A stretch of DNA of 64,000 nt from Microbacterium hydrocarbonoxydans (GTDB lineage Bacteria > Actinomycetota > Actinomycetes > Actinomycetales > Microbacteriaceae). Under the pieces are notes generated by a model. That model had not been told where the DNA came from. It saw only the letters and a list, made by a program, of their open reading frames with translations, and ran no database searches. The DNA lies in contig NZ_JAAKXW010000003.1 of NCBI RefSeq assembly GCF_011752045.1, positions 1 through 64,000 of the forward strand, read 5' to 3'. This document shows positions 55,390 through 64,000 of the stretch, piece after piece. The position numbers and the translations under genes were made by a program. The first letter of the stretch is position 1; each line of letters opens with the position of its first letter.

Positions 55390-56864
55390 GGCAGATCCTC
55401 GAAGGCGACGGTGACCCCGTCACCCAGATCGACCACGTCGCCGGACAGCACCAGGGTCTGCTCCCCCGGGTGCAGGCGCACCGGGTCGGCGCCGGGACGC
55501 AGCAGGGTCGAGCCGTTGGTCGTGTGCAGGTCGATCACGACGACGGTGTCGCCCTCAGGGCGGACCTCGAGGTGGCTGCGGGAGATGTCCTGCTGAGGGC
55601 TGTCCACCGCGACGAGGTGCGGCATGCTCGCGCCGCTGGCGCGGGTCGAGCGCGGGCGGCGGCCGATGATCACGGTGCGGTCCAGGTTCACCACCTGGCC
55701 GGTCGACACGCGGATGCGCCCGGTCGCACCGGCCTGCACCGGGATGACCTGCGTCGGCGCCTCGCTGGAGGCGGCGGGCGCCTGCTGGCGGAGCGCGCGC
55801 AGCTCGGCCGCGGAGATCGTCGCGCCGTCGTGATCCCCCTCGACGGGAGCGGGCGCGGGAGCGGGAGCCGCCGACGCGGAGGACAGGTGCACCGTCTCGC
55901 CGAACAGCTGATCGAACTCGTCGTCGTCGGCGGGGGCCAGCGTCTCCTCGGTCACGGGACGGCTGTCGTCCGCTCCCCGGTCGTCGGCCGCGTCGGTCTC
56001 GTCGGCCTCGTCGGTCTCGTCGGCCGCGTCGGGTCCGGGAGCGGGCGCGGGCGCCTCGGACGCCGCCACGGCGGCGACGGCGGCGTCGGTCTCGGCGATC
56101 GCCGGAGCCGGGTCGGCGGATGCCGGCTCCTCGCCGGCGCTCTCCGCGGCGGCGGGCGGGGGCACCGCCCCCGGTACGACGAGAGGGGGCGCGGCGACCG
56201 CGCCGGCCGCGCCGGCGACGGGAGCGGCCGCGGGAGCGGCGGCGGACGCCGGTGCGGCATCGGCGGAGGCGGCGGGGGTCGACGCGACGGCGGCGGCCTG
56301 CCCGCCGAAGGACGCGAGCTGCGGCGCGGTCGTGCCGGCCAGCACGGCGGCCGAGACCCCGGCGGCGTCGGGCTGCACCAGCGGCGCGGGCCCCTGTGCG
56401 CCGAGGAGCGGCTCGGCGTCGCTCGCCTCGAGGTCGGAGGACACCGCCGCCGCGCGCACGACGCCGCTGTGCACGGGCAGGCCGGAGACCGCGTCGGTCT
56501 CCTCGACCGTGATCTCGACCCGGCTGGCCCGGCCGACGAAGCGCTCGCTCCAGGTCGTGACCTCGGCACCGGTGAACTCGTGGGCGGCGTCGTCGTCGTC
56601 GCTCACCCTCGCGGCCACCCCGCCGCGCAGCGCGATGCGCACGTCGTCGCCCTCGGCCACCGCCGCGGCGAACGGCGGCAGGGCGGTGAAGGAGCCACCT
56701 GCGTGGGTCGTGAGCACGTCGACGACCGTGGCGAGAGTCTTCTGCTGCGGGAGCCGCTCCCACAGCTTCGTGACCAGCTCGCCGGGTGCGTCCGGCGGCA
56801 GGGCGACCAGGGCGCCCGGGATCACGATCAGGTACCACTGTCCGGGTCGGTAGATCGTCTGCAT
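55386..56864 (-). CDS. FHA-domain protein with long Ala/Pro linker
   Basis: 492 residues. An N-terminal globular region of about 110 residues (YLIVIPGALVALPPD) is followed by 250 residues of Ala/Pro/Asp/Glu linker and a C-terminal FHA domain from about 385 (VIIGRRPRS, ISRSHLEVR, DLHTTNGSTLL). Resembles the FHA adaptors of bacterial type VI/VII systems. Coupled to the PP2C gene (TGATG) and to the kinase gene (ATGA). Confidence 0.85.
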   Translation of the reverse strand: MQTIYRPGQWYLIVIPGALVALPPDAPGELVTKLWERLPQQKTLATVVDVLTTHAGGSFTALPPFAAAVAEGDDVRIALRGGVAARVSDDDDAAHEFTGAEVTTWSERFVGRASRVEITVEETDAVSGLPVHSGVVRAAAVSSDLEASDAEPLLGAQGPAPLVQPDAAGVSAAVLAGTTAPQLASFGGQAAAVASTPAASADAAPASAAAPAAAPVAGAAGAVAAPPLVVPGAVPPPAAAESAGEEPASADPAPAIAETDAAVAAVAASEAPAPAPGPDAADETDEADETDAADDRGADDSRPVTEETLAPADDDEFDQLFGETVHLSSASAAPAPAPAPVEGDHDGATISAAELRALRQQAPAASSEAPTQVIPVQAGATGRIRVSTGQVVNLDRTVIIGRRPRSTRASGASMPHLVAVDSPQQDISRSHLEVRPEGDTVVVIDLHTTNGSTLLRPGADPVRLHPGEQTLVLSGDVVDLGDGVTVAFEDLP

Positions 56865-57679
56865 CAGAGAATCCCTCCTGCTGCCTCACGCGGGCGCGTG
56901 TCCATGTCGATGTCGGTGTCGTCGGTCTCCAGCAGCGTGCCGGGTCTCGAGGCCACCGAGACGGCGTCCGCGATGATGACCGTGATGTTGTCGCGCCCGC
57001 CGGCCGTGACCGCCTCGTCGACGAGGGCGTCGGCCGCGGCCTGCGGATCGGCGACCGACCGCAGGATCTCGAGGATCCGCCCGTCGGCGAGCTCGGAGGT
57101 GAGTCCGTCGGAGCAGATCATGATGCGGTCGCCCATCTCGGCGGGGAACAGCCAGTAGTCGGCATCCCCCGTGCTGCTCGCCCCGATGGCCCTGGTGATG
57201 ATGTTGCGCCTGCGGTCGGTGGCCGCGTCCTCCGGGGACAGCTCGCCCGACTCGATGAGCTCCTGCACCACCGAGTGATCGACGGTGATCTGCTCGAGCT
57301 CCCCGTCGGCGTAGCGGTAAGTGCGCGAGTCCCCGATGTTCACCGTCAGCCAGTAGCCCATGCCGTCGACCGAGGCGACGACCACGCCGCTGAGAGTGGT
57401 CCCCGCACGTCCGTTCCCGGTGGTGGAGAGCTCCTCGACGCCCTCCCTGGCGCTCGCGATCGCGTCACGGACGTCATCGAGCTCGAGCGCCGACCGCCCG
57501 ATGAAACGCGAGAACTCCGCGATCACCCTGGCGCTCGCCCGCTCGCCCGCCTCGTGCCCGCCCATGCCGTCGGCGACGACGAACACCGGAGCGCTGGCGA
57601 GATGCGAGTCCTCGTTGAGGGCTCGGCGGAGGCCGGGGTGCGTCGCGGCCCCCGCGCTGACGATCAGTCCGGCCCTCAT
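56864..57679 (-). CDS. PP2C-type Ser/Thr protein phosphatase
   Basis: 271 residues. All main PPM motifs are visible: LNEDSHL with metal Asp, VADGMGGHEAGE, NIGDSRTYRY, CSDGLTSEL and GGRDNITVII. It would remove phosphates placed by the adjacent kinase. No membrane helix. ATG 57679 overlaps the RDD-FHA stop (ATGA). Confidence 0.94.
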   Translation of the reverse strand: MRAGLIVSAGAATHPGLRRALNEDSHLASAPVFVVADGMGGHEAGERASARVIAEFSRFIGRSALELDDVRDAIASAREGVEELSTTGNGRAGTTLSGVVVASVDGMGYWLTVNIGDSRTYRYADGELEQITVDHSVVQELIESGELSPEDAATDRRRNIITRAIGASSTGDADYWLFPAEMGDRIMICSDGLTSELADGRILEILRSVADPQAAADALVDEAVTAGGRDNITVIIADAVSVASRPGTLLETDDTDIDMDTRPREAAGGIL

Positions 57680-59019
57680 GCGTAGCCGCCGATCGTGACG
57701 ATCCGGTCGCCGATCTCGAGGGCGTCGCCGAGACGCACGGGCACCCGCTGGCCGGCGGGGCAGGCGATGCGCTGCCCGTCGCGGACGATCGTCAGGCCGT
57801 TGGTGGAGTGGCGGTCGAGCACCCACCCGCCGGACGTCTCCGCCGCGGCCTCGAAGTGCGTCTTCGAGAGGGAGAGGGTCTCATCGCGCACGGAGACGAG
57901 GACGGCGCCGTCCTCGGGCGCGGGGTTGCGGCCGAAGATCGTGCGCCGCGACACCGACACCCTCGTGCCGTCGTCCCAGGTGAACACCAGACGGTGCCCG
58001 GGGATGCTGATCCGGGTGTCCTCGATGTCCTGCTCGCCGCCGTCCGAAGGCGGAGCGGATGCCGGAGCTGCGGGCGCGCTCGGAGCCGGAGCCGGAGCCG
58101 GCGCTGCGGTCGGAGCAGCGGCAGCGGGGGCCGCAGGAGCGGCGGGAGCCGGCAGCGGCGGAGCGGGCGGGACGGCCTGCGGTCGCTGCACGACCGTCTC
58201 GTCCAGCGGCGCGGGCTCGGGCAGCGGGTTCCGCTGCGGCGGGGAGTCCTGAGTGATCCCCGGCACATAGTCGATCAAGGATCCGGCGTCGGCGATCGGC
58301 TCCGCGGGGGCCGCGGGTCGCGCAGCCTCGGCCGCCCGGGGCGCCGGGGCGGGAACCTGGGGGAACGCCGGCGCCTGCGGAAACGCGGGGGCCTGCGGGA
58401 ACGCCGGCGCCTGCGGGAACGCGGGAGTCTGAGGCGCGGCCGGCGCGGCCGGAGCGGCCGGAGCGGCGTAGCCCTGCGCGGCCAAGGACGGCGCGGGGAT
58501 GCCGGGGACGGAGGGGAAAGCCGACGTGGCGGGGGCGGCGGCATCGGCGACGGGCGCCGCGGCGGCGGCATCCGGCTGCGCGTCGAGCATCAGCGACCTC
58601 GCCACCTTGTCGTGCCAGCCCTGGAACCGGCCCGAGCCGTCGAACAGCGGGGTGAAGTATCCGATGACGAATCCGGCCGTGAAGCCGAAGACGACGTTGC
58701 GCAGCAGCGTGCGTCCGAAGCCGAGGGGTGAGCCGTCCTCCGAGACGAGGCGCAGCCTCTGCAGGCGCATCCCGATGGACCCCTTGCCCGCCTGCATCAG
58801 GGTGTACGCGACGAACCAGCCGAGCAGCAGCAGGGAGACGACAGGACCGCCGATCGCGATCGTGCCGAGCATCGCCTCGGCACTGCCGCCGGCATACGCC
58901 GCGGCGACGAGCCCGCCGGTCAGCAGGACGCCGATCCCGGAGGCGATCAGCGCGTCGATCAGGTAGGCGATCGCGCGCCGCCGGACAGGCGCGACCTGGC
59001 CGAACGGAAGCATGCTCAT
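57676..59019 (-). CDS. RDD-family membrane protein fused to FHA domain
   Basis: 447 residues. Three or four helices of an RDD domain at about 13-140 (RRRAIAYLIDALIASGIG, GKGSIGMRLQRLRLVSEDG) are followed by a Pro/Ala linker of about 200 residues, which includes four PAFPQ repeats. A C-terminal FHA domain begins near residue 345 (RTIFGRNPAPEDG, LSKTHFEA, DRHSTNGLT). It probably anchors phospho-dependent complexes at the membrane. Starts inside the transglutaminase-like stop (ATGA). Confidence 0.88.
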   Translation of the reverse strand: MSMLPFGQVAPVRRRAIAYLIDALIASGIGVLLTGGLVAAAYAGGSAEAMLGTIAIGGPVVSLLLLGWFVAYTLMQAGKGSIGMRLQRLRLVSEDGSPLGFGRTLLRNVVFGFTAGFVIGYFTPLFDGSGRFQGWHDKVARSLMLDAQPDAAAAAPVADAAAPATSAFPSVPGIPAPSLAAQGYAAPAAPAAPAAPQTPAFPQAPAFPQAPAFPQAPAFPQVPAPAPRAAEAARPAAPAEPIADAGSLIDYVPGITQDSPPQRNPLPEPAPLDETVVQRPQAVPPAPPLPAPAAPAAPAAAAPTAAPAPAPAPSAPAAPASAPPSDGGEQDIEDTRISIPGHRLVFTWDDGTRVSVSRRTIFGRNPAPEDGAVLVSVRDETLSLSKTHFEAAAETSGGWVLDRHSTNGLTIVRDGQRIACPAGQRVPVRLGDALEIGDRIVTIGGYA

Positions 59020-61421
59020 GGGGTCTCGCTCTCGGGTGAGGGGGACTTCGTACTGTTGTCGTTCTTGATGGTGCCAGGTTCGCGGCGCACGCGCGCGGCC
59101 GCGGCATCCTTCAGGCTCTCGAAGCCGGCGGAGACGGCGGTCCCGCCCAGCAGGGAGCGCAGGCTCAGCCGCGCCTTGGTGCGCTTCCAGAGGCTCGCCT
59201 CCTTGCTCAGGCCGCCGACGATCCCGTCGACCTCGGCCCAGAAGGCGTCGACGTCCTCGGAGGTCGGCTCGGACGGGCCGAACACTCCGCTGTCGGCGCG
59301 ATCCGCGAGCGCGGTCACCTGCGGGAGGGCGAGGCTCGTGGCGACGGTCACGGCCTCTTCGGCCCTCGTGCCGCCGGGGGCGATGCGCGCCCCGTAGTCG
59401 ACGGCGCGGTCGGTGAGCTCGTCCCAGCCTCCGCTGATGCGGTCCGCCGTGCGCGCGGCGCTGCGGCGGGTGCGGCGGCGGGCAGCCTTCCAGGCGCCGA
59501 TGAGGATGAACGGCGAGGCCAGCAGGGCGAGGATGCCGAGGCTGATGCCTCCGATCGCGAGGATCGCGCCGATGATGCCGAGGATGTTGAGGCTCTCGTC
59601 CTCGCCCTTGCGGTCGTCGGGGAGCGTCGGCGGGAGGTCCACCGGCTCCTGCGGCGGGGGCGGGGGCTGCAGCACCTGCGGCTTCGGCTCCACCTTGGGC
59701 TTCGTGTTGAGGTTGTTCGGGACCTTGTCCTCGGGCGGGGTCGGGTTGAACGTCAGCCACCCCAGTCCGTCGAAGTTCACCTCCACCCAGGCGTGCACGT
59801 TGTCGCCGGTGGCCTCGAAGAGCGCCTCCTCCGCCTGGTCCTCGTCGGGGTAGTAGCCCATGACGACGCGGGCGGGGATGCCGACCTCCCGGGCGAGCAG
59901 TGCCATCGCGACCGCGTACTGCTCGTCGTCGCCGACCATCTGGTCACCGCCGACAAGGGTCGAGATCCGCTCCGACGTGTGCCCGGCGCGGGACAGTGCG
60001 CCCTCGTTCTCGAGGCCGTGGCTGAAGAAGCCGCCCTCGGCGAAGAACGTCTCCAGCGCGCGCACCTGCTCGATCGGTGTCTCGGCCCCGGCGACCGTCT
60101 CGGCCGCCAGTGACGTGAGCCCCTCAGGCACGTTGCTCTGCTTCGGCAGCGGCACCTTGCCGAAGTCCGCGTCAGCGAGGTCCTCGTCGTCGACGTCCGC
60201 GGGCAGGATGGTGTCGACCGTGTACGTGTCCCCGCTCTTCAGCCGCGAGGTCACCACGGCCGTCCCGGTCTCGGGGTTGAAGAACCCTGAGCGCCGCAGC
60301 TCCTCGGCGCGGTCTCCGGTGAACTCGATCCGAGACACCGCACCGGCGTCGGGAACCCAGACGCCGCTGTACTCGCCGACCTCGAACCTGAGGGTGGCAG
60401 GCACGCCCTCGGCATCCGGCGCCATGTTCGAGCGCAGCGGCCCGAACGCGCTGGACGACCCCGGACCACCATCGGTCACGTTGTACACCATGCCGTCGAA
60501 CTGATCCATCACCGCGATTCGGATGCGGGTGCCCTCCGGCAGGCCCTGCACCGTGAAGAGAGTGTCGCTCGCGTAGTCGCGGACGTTCTTCCGGAAGGCC
60601 TGCAGCGGGCTGGGGTAGTCGCGCACGTTGAACGGCGGGATGATCACGTCGCGGAAGACGTGGCGGGGCTGCACGGGCGCGGCGATCGCGCTCGAGGCGA
60701 GGCCGGCGCCGCCCGCGACGGCGAGCACCACGACGCCGGCGAGCAGCCGACGCATGCGCATGTGCGCGGCTCGCGCCGGATCGACCTCGCTCACCGAGAC
60801 CGCCGCGTTCTGCGGCGCCCACATCTGCCGCAGCGCCAGCCACGCGATGCCGAGCACCGCGAAGAGGATGCCCTGCACGACGGGGGATGCCGGCTCCGGG
60901 GTGCCGAGGGCGATCACCAGGATGAGCATGAATCCCGCGGGCAGGAGCGCCCAGACGACGCGCGAGAGACGCAGGGCGAGGGATGCCGTGAGCACCGAGA
61001 TCACGAGGGTGAGCAGGAACGGCACGAGGAGGTGGCCGTCGGCCGCGGAGACGGGCGCCACGGTGGTGAGCATCTGCTTCCACGACGTCACGGCGCCGAG
61101 CGCGAGGCCGATGAGGGTGTCGAGGGTCGGGATGACGCCGGCGATCGTGGTGTGCGGGAGGGCCAGCGGCCCTCCGAAGAGGAAGTACGCCGCGACGGTG
61201 AGCCCCGCGATGATCAGGATGCCCCATCGGCGCCAGGCCGCGACGGCGGAGATCGCGAGGCCGATGAGCAGGGCGCCGACCGCGGCGGGGAGGTACGACG
61301 GTCCCGCGAACGTCGGCCAGAACCCCACGATCGACACGGCGATGAGGAGCGCAGACACGCCGAGGTCGAGGATCCATCGGCGCAGCGGCAGACGGGTCTG
61401 CGAGGCGGGAAGCGAGGTCAT
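59016..61421 (-). CDS. Transglutaminase-like membrane protein lacking the catalytic Cys
   Basis: 801 residues. Six or more helices in the first 230 residues, a large extracytoplasmic region with the transglutaminase-like fold at about 490-565, another helix near 615-640, and a cytosolic tail. The usual GDCEQ motif reads GDDEQ (Asp499 replaces Cys), the His is kept in HAWVEV (His543), and the DPTP Asp is Asn559 in FNPTP. Two of three triad residues are therefore changed, so it is unlikely to be an active transglutaminase or peptidase. ATGA overlap with DUF58 gene. Confidence 0.88.
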   Translation of the reverse strand: MTSLPASQTRLPLRRWILDLGVSALLIAVSIVGFWPTFAGPSYLPAAVGALLIGLAISAVAAWRRWGILIIAGLTVAAYFLFGGPLALPHTTIAGVIPTLDTLIGLALGAVTSWKQMLTTVAPVSAADGHLLVPFLLTLVISVLTASLALRLSRVVWALLPAGFMLILVIALGTPEPASPVVQGILFAVLGIAWLALRQMWAPQNAAVSVSEVDPARAAHMRMRRLLAGVVVLAVAGGAGLASSAIAAPVQPRHVFRDVIIPPFNVRDYPSPLQAFRKNVRDYASDTLFTVQGLPEGTRIRIAVMDQFDGMVYNVTDGGPGSSSAFGPLRSNMAPDAEGVPATLRFEVGEYSGVWVPDAGAVSRIEFTGDRAEELRRSGFFNPETGTAVVTSRLKSGDTYTVDTILPADVDDEDLADADFGKVPLPKQSNVPEGLTSLAAETVAGAETPIEQVRALETFFAEGGFFSHGLENEGALSRAGHTSERISTLVGGDQMVGDDEQYAVAMALLAREVGIPARVVMGYYPDEDQAEEALFEATGDNVHAWVEVNFDGLGWLTFNPTPPEDKVPNNLNTKPKVEPKPQVLQPPPPPQEPVDLPPTLPDDRKGEDESLNILGIIGAILAIGGISLGILALLASPFILIGAWKAARRRTRRSAARTADRISGGWDELTDRAVDYGARIAPGGTRAEEAVTVATSLALPQVTALADRADSGVFGPSEPTSEDVDAFWAEVDGIVGGLSKEASLWKRTKARLSLRSLLGGTAVSAGFESLKDAAAARVRREPGTIKNDNSTKSPSPESETP

Positions 61422-62680
61422 GAGAGCACCTTCTGCAGTGCGAGGGGGATCTGCTCGAGCGCTCCGACCGTCACGACGGCGGCGTCGCCGATGCGGCGCA
61501 GCGCGGGAGCGGTGGCCGTCCTGTCGGCGACGACGGCGAGCACGCGCGCGCCGAACGGGAGGCGGGAGCACGCGAGGCGGAGATCGTCGGCCTTGACCTT
61601 CGAACCGCACACCAGCACCACGACGCTCGCGAGCGGCAACGTGCGGCTGAGCACACCGGCCAGCTGATCGATGCCGCCGTCACGCGGACGGGAGGCCTCC
61701 AGGGCGGACAGCGAGTCGAGCAGCTGCTTGCCGGTCCCGGCGGCGAGCTCGCGACCCTGCACGCGGACGTCGACGCGCTGGGAGTCGCGGATGGCGCGCA
61801 GTCCGATGGACCCCGCGGCCGAGATGGCGAGCTCGAAGTCCTCGCCGTCCGCGTAGTCGCCCGAGGAGGTCGACAGGCCGATCACGAAGTGCGAGCGGCG
61901 GGTCTCCTCGTACTGGCGGACCATCATCGTGCCGGTGCGCGCGGTGGACTTCCAGTGCACATGGCGCAGGTCGTCGCCCGGCTGGTACTCCAGCAGGGCG
62001 TGGAACGAGACATCATCTCGGGAAAGGTCGGCCGCGGGAAGGCCCTCGAGATCGCGGAGGAACCCGAGCGACTGTCCGTCGAACAGAACGGTGCGCGGGT
62101 GCACGTACAGGTCCACCGGATCGTCGCGCCGGTGCGCCCGCTCGAACAGCCCGAGCGGATCGCCGCGCACGACGCTGACCGGACCGACCTTCACGACCCC
62201 GCGCTTCTGCGTGGGGATGGCGAAGAGCTCCTCCGCCTCCTCCCCCGGGGCGAGGCGCTGGATGCCGAACTCGCCGCGGCCGGAGCCCACCGGCAGCACC
62301 ACCCGCGAGGGAAGGATCGCGCGGCTGCCGCGGTTGGCGAGCTTCAGCGCGCCGACCGCGCGCTCGCCGACGACGACGCGAGTCCGGGCGAGGTCGAGGG
62401 ACACGTCGTAGGCGGTGCGACCGATGAGGAACAGCGCGCACAGCGCGACGGTCAGCGCGATCACCACGGCGGCGACGGTGAACTCGGCCCAGCCGGCGAC
62501 CTGACCCAGGATCCAGAATCCGATGGTGACGGCCATCAGCACCCAGGCGAGCGGCCGCACCGCGGCCGCGATCATGCGGAGGCGCGCCAGGACGCGCGCG
62601 CCGATGACCGCCGCGATGTCGCGCCAGCCGGCGTCGCGGTCGGTCGGCGCGGCCTGCGCCAGGAGCACCTCCCCCGTCAT
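61418..62680 (-). CDS. DUF58 (vWA-like) protein
   Basis: 420 residues. Two helices near 45-85, then the DUF58 core with YQPGDDLRHVHWKSTARTG near residue 240 and a vWA-like C-terminal half. DUF58 proteins pair with MoxR ATPases and transglutaminase-like proteins; the trio is recurrent across bacteria. ATG 62680 shares a base with the moxR stop (TGATG). Confidence 0.9.
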   Translation of the reverse strand: MTGEVLLAQAAPTDRDAGWRDIAAVIGARVLARLRMIAAAVRPLAWVLMAVTIGFWILGQVAGWAEFTVAAVVIALTVALCALFLIGRTAYDVSLDLARTRVVVGERAVGALKLANRGSRAILPSRVVLPVGSGRGEFGIQRLAPGEEAEELFAIPTQKRGVVKVGPVSVVRGDPLGLFERAHRRDDPVDLYVHPRTVLFDGQSLGFLRDLEGLPAADLSRDDVSFHALLEYQPGDDLRHVHWKSTARTGTMMVRQYEETRRSHFVIGLSTSSGDYADGEDFELAISAAGSIGLRAIRDSQRVDVRVQGRELAAGTGKQLLDSLSALEASRPRDGGIDQLAGVLSRTLPLASVVVLVCGSKVKADDLRLACSRLPFGARVLAVVADRTATAPALRRIGDAAVVTVGALEQIPLALQKVLS

Positions 62681-63651
62681 CAGGCCGCCGATCGCGCCTG
62701 CGGCGCGGCCACGCCGTCGAGCACGCGCGCGAGGACGACGTCGCTGGTCGTGCCGGCGAACTCGGCTTCGGCGTCCAGGAGCAGACGGTGCTGCCACACG
62801 GGCCGGACCAGCGCCTTGATGTCATCCGGCAGCACGAAGTGGCGTCCGTGGGCCGCGGCCCAGATCTTGGCCATGCGGACCATCGCGATCGCGCCGCGGA
62901 CCGAGACGCCCAGACGGATCGCGGAATCGTTTCGGGTCGCCTCGGCGAGCTCCGCGACATAGCGCAGCACCGCGGACTCGACATGCACCGAGGCGCCGAG
63001 GTCGGCCATGTCTGCCACCGCGCTCGTCGTGATGACGGCGGAGAGTCCAGCAGACGGGTTTCGGTCGGACGCCCCGGCCAGGATGCTCTCGGTCACGGCC
63101 AGGTCGGGGTAGCCGATCGTCGTCTTGATGAGGAAGCGGTCGAGCTGCGCCTCCGGGAGCTTGTACGTTCCCGCCTGCTCGATCGGGTTCTGGGTCGCGA
63201 TGACGAGGAACGGACGGCCGGTCGAGTGCGTCACGCCGTCGACGGTGACCCGCGACTCCTCCATGACCTCGAGCAGCGCCGACTGCGTCTTCGGCGAGGC
63301 GCGGTTGATCTCGTCGGCGAGCACGATCGAGGCGAAGATCGGTCCCTTGTGGAACTCGAAGCGGTGCGACTGCTGGTCGTAGATCGTGACGCCGGTGACG
63401 TCGGACGGCAGCAGGTCCGGGGTGAACTGGATGCGAGCGCTGGTGCCCTGCACGGTCGCGGCGAGCGCCTTGGCGAGGCTCGTCTTGCCGGTGCCGGGCG
63501 CGTCCTCGAGGAGCACGTGCCCCTCGGCCAGCATCGACGCCAGCACGAGGCTGACGATCTCGCGCTTGCCCTGGACGGCCTTGTCGACGTTGTCGACGAG
63601 GCGCTGGAAGGTGCCCTGGAACCAGGCGGCCTGTTCGGGGGTCATGCTCAT
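62680..63651 (-). CDS. MoxR-family AAA+ ATPase
   Basis: 323 residues. Walker A DAPGTGKTSLA near residue 51, Walker B VLADEINRASPKTQSALLE near residue 111, sensor ATQNPIEQAGTY near 152. MoxR ATPases act as chaperones, usually with vWA-domain partners, here the adjacent DUF58 protein. ATG 63651 lies 37 bases after the preceding gene, so it is co-transcribed. Confidence 0.94.
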   Translation of the reverse strand: MSMTPEQAAWFQGTFQRLVDNVDKAVQGKREIVSLVLASMLAEGHVLLEDAPGTGKTSLAKALAATVQGTSARIQFTPDLLPSDVTGVTIYDQQSHRFEFHKGPIFASIVLADEINRASPKTQSALLEVMEESRVTVDGVTHSTGRPFLVIATQNPIEQAGTYKLPEAQLDRFLIKTTIGYPDLAVTESILAGASDRNPSAGLSAVITTSAVADMADLGASVHVESAVLRYVAELAEATRNDSAIRLGVSVRGAIAMVRMAKIWAAAHGRHFVLPDDIKALVRPVWQHRLLLDAEAEFAGTTSDVVLARVLDGVAAPQARSAA

Positions 63652-63688
63652 GTTCGGGAGTTCCTGTTCGTGTCGTCGATGTTCGTGT

Positions 63689-64000
63689 CTAGTACCAGGT
63701 CATCGCGTCGGCGTCGCCCCAGCCTCCGATGGTCACCCACACCCGGGTGTTCGGCCGGCCGTAGAAGCAGCCGAGCTCCACCTTGCCGTTCTTCGGGACC
63801 CACTTGGTCGCCCCGCCCCACTGTCCGCCGCTGTCGTTGCAGTAGAGCCGGTAGTTGCCGGCGGGGAAGTTCTCGACGGAGATCGCCATGTACGCGCACG
63901 AGGAGCTCGTGCAGCTGCCGTCACCACCCCACCCGGGAGGCCAGTTGCCGGATGTGCCCTTCACAGTTCGCGCCGTCGGCTTCGGAGGACTGTCCGTCTT
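63689..64000 (-). CDS. C-terminus of an extracellular-domain protein (N-terminus beyond the window)
   Basis: The frame is open from 64000 to a TAG at 63689-63691, giving about 103 residues. It begins with a Pro/Lys linker (SPPKPTARTVKG), then a beta-rich domain with four Cys (GSCTSSSCAYM, YRLYCNDSGG, ELGCFYGRPN) and many Trp and Gly residues. It looks like the last module of a repetitive Fn3/Ig-like exported protein, which commonly heads MoxR-DUF58-transglutaminase operons in actinobacteria. Full identity cannot be seen. Confidence 0.7.
   Translation of the reverse strand, partial: KTDSPPKPTARTVKGTSGNWPPGWGGDGSCTSSSCAYMAISVENFPAGNYRLYCNDSGGQWGGATKWVPKNGKVELGCFYGRPNTRVWVTIGGWGDADAMTWY

Overview
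The window is high-GC DNA of an actinobacterium, most likely a Microbacterium or close Microbacteriaceae relative. This is inferred from the codon bias, the tilS-hpt-ftsH-folE-folP-folB-folK order, a fused RmlC-RmlD, actinobacterial families such as DUF3180, and type VII secretion genes. No rRNA, IS element, prophage or CRISPR array was seen, and no gene-free stretch exceeds 300 bases.

Region 1 (1-9739) is a core block on the minus strand: tilS, hpt, ftsH, folE, folP, folB, folK, a DUF3180 protein and two PH-domain membrane proteins. Most genes from ftsH onward overlap at start/stop. A plus-strand DUF937 gene and a long hairpin sit between tilS and hpt. Region 2 (9774-13011) is a catabolic cassette lying between tilS and ppa: a 3-hydroxybutyrate dehydrogenase-like SDR, an MHS-family transporter and a divergent LysR regulator. 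Region 3 (13094-25259) is mixed housekeeping: ppa, two M23 peptidases (one with FG-GAP repeats), tRNA-Glu, tRNA-Asp and tRNA-Phe, an AEC transporter, a VOC protein, a DivIVA-like coiled-coil protein, a fatty acid desaturase, an intradiol-dioxygenase-like lipoprotein and LtrA. Region 4 (25317-35681) holds dTDP-rhamnose synthesis (rmlA, rmlB, fused rmlC-rmlD), a convergent GT2-GtrA glycosyltransferase, a glutaredoxin, an aldehyde dehydrogenase, a proline iminopeptidase, a zinc metallopeptidase, malate dehydrogenase and a degenerate resolvase-like protein.

Region 5 (about 35.7-64 kb) is the accessory highlight: a type VII (ESX-like) secretion locus with a polymorphic toxin module. Read on the minus strand, it begins at the right edge with an extracellular-domain protein (partial). 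Next come MoxR, DUF58, an apparently catalytically dead transglutaminase-like protein, RDD-FHA, a PP2C phosphatase, an FHA protein, a Ser/Thr kinase, an FHA-HTH protein and two small proteins. Two plus-strand envelope genes interrupt. It continues with a secreted protein coupled to a three-ATPase EccC/EssC, a zinc-ribbon FHA protein, three WXG100-type proteins, and a 1186-residue CpnT-like effector. The effector has a WXG-like N-terminus, an NPTPES repeat linker, a PoNe-type DNase domain and a C-terminal TNT-type NADase domain. Behind it lie a translationally coupled immunity candidate, an orphan TNT-like ORF, an unknown gene, a PoNi (DUF1910/DUF1911) immunity protein and two further uncharacterised proteins.

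My reading is that the kinase, phosphatase and FHA proteins control an EccC-driven export machine whose main local cargo is a two-warhead antibacterial toxin, with immunity genes stacked downstream. EccB, EccD, EccE and mycosin were not found here. All family names rest on motif recognition by eye.
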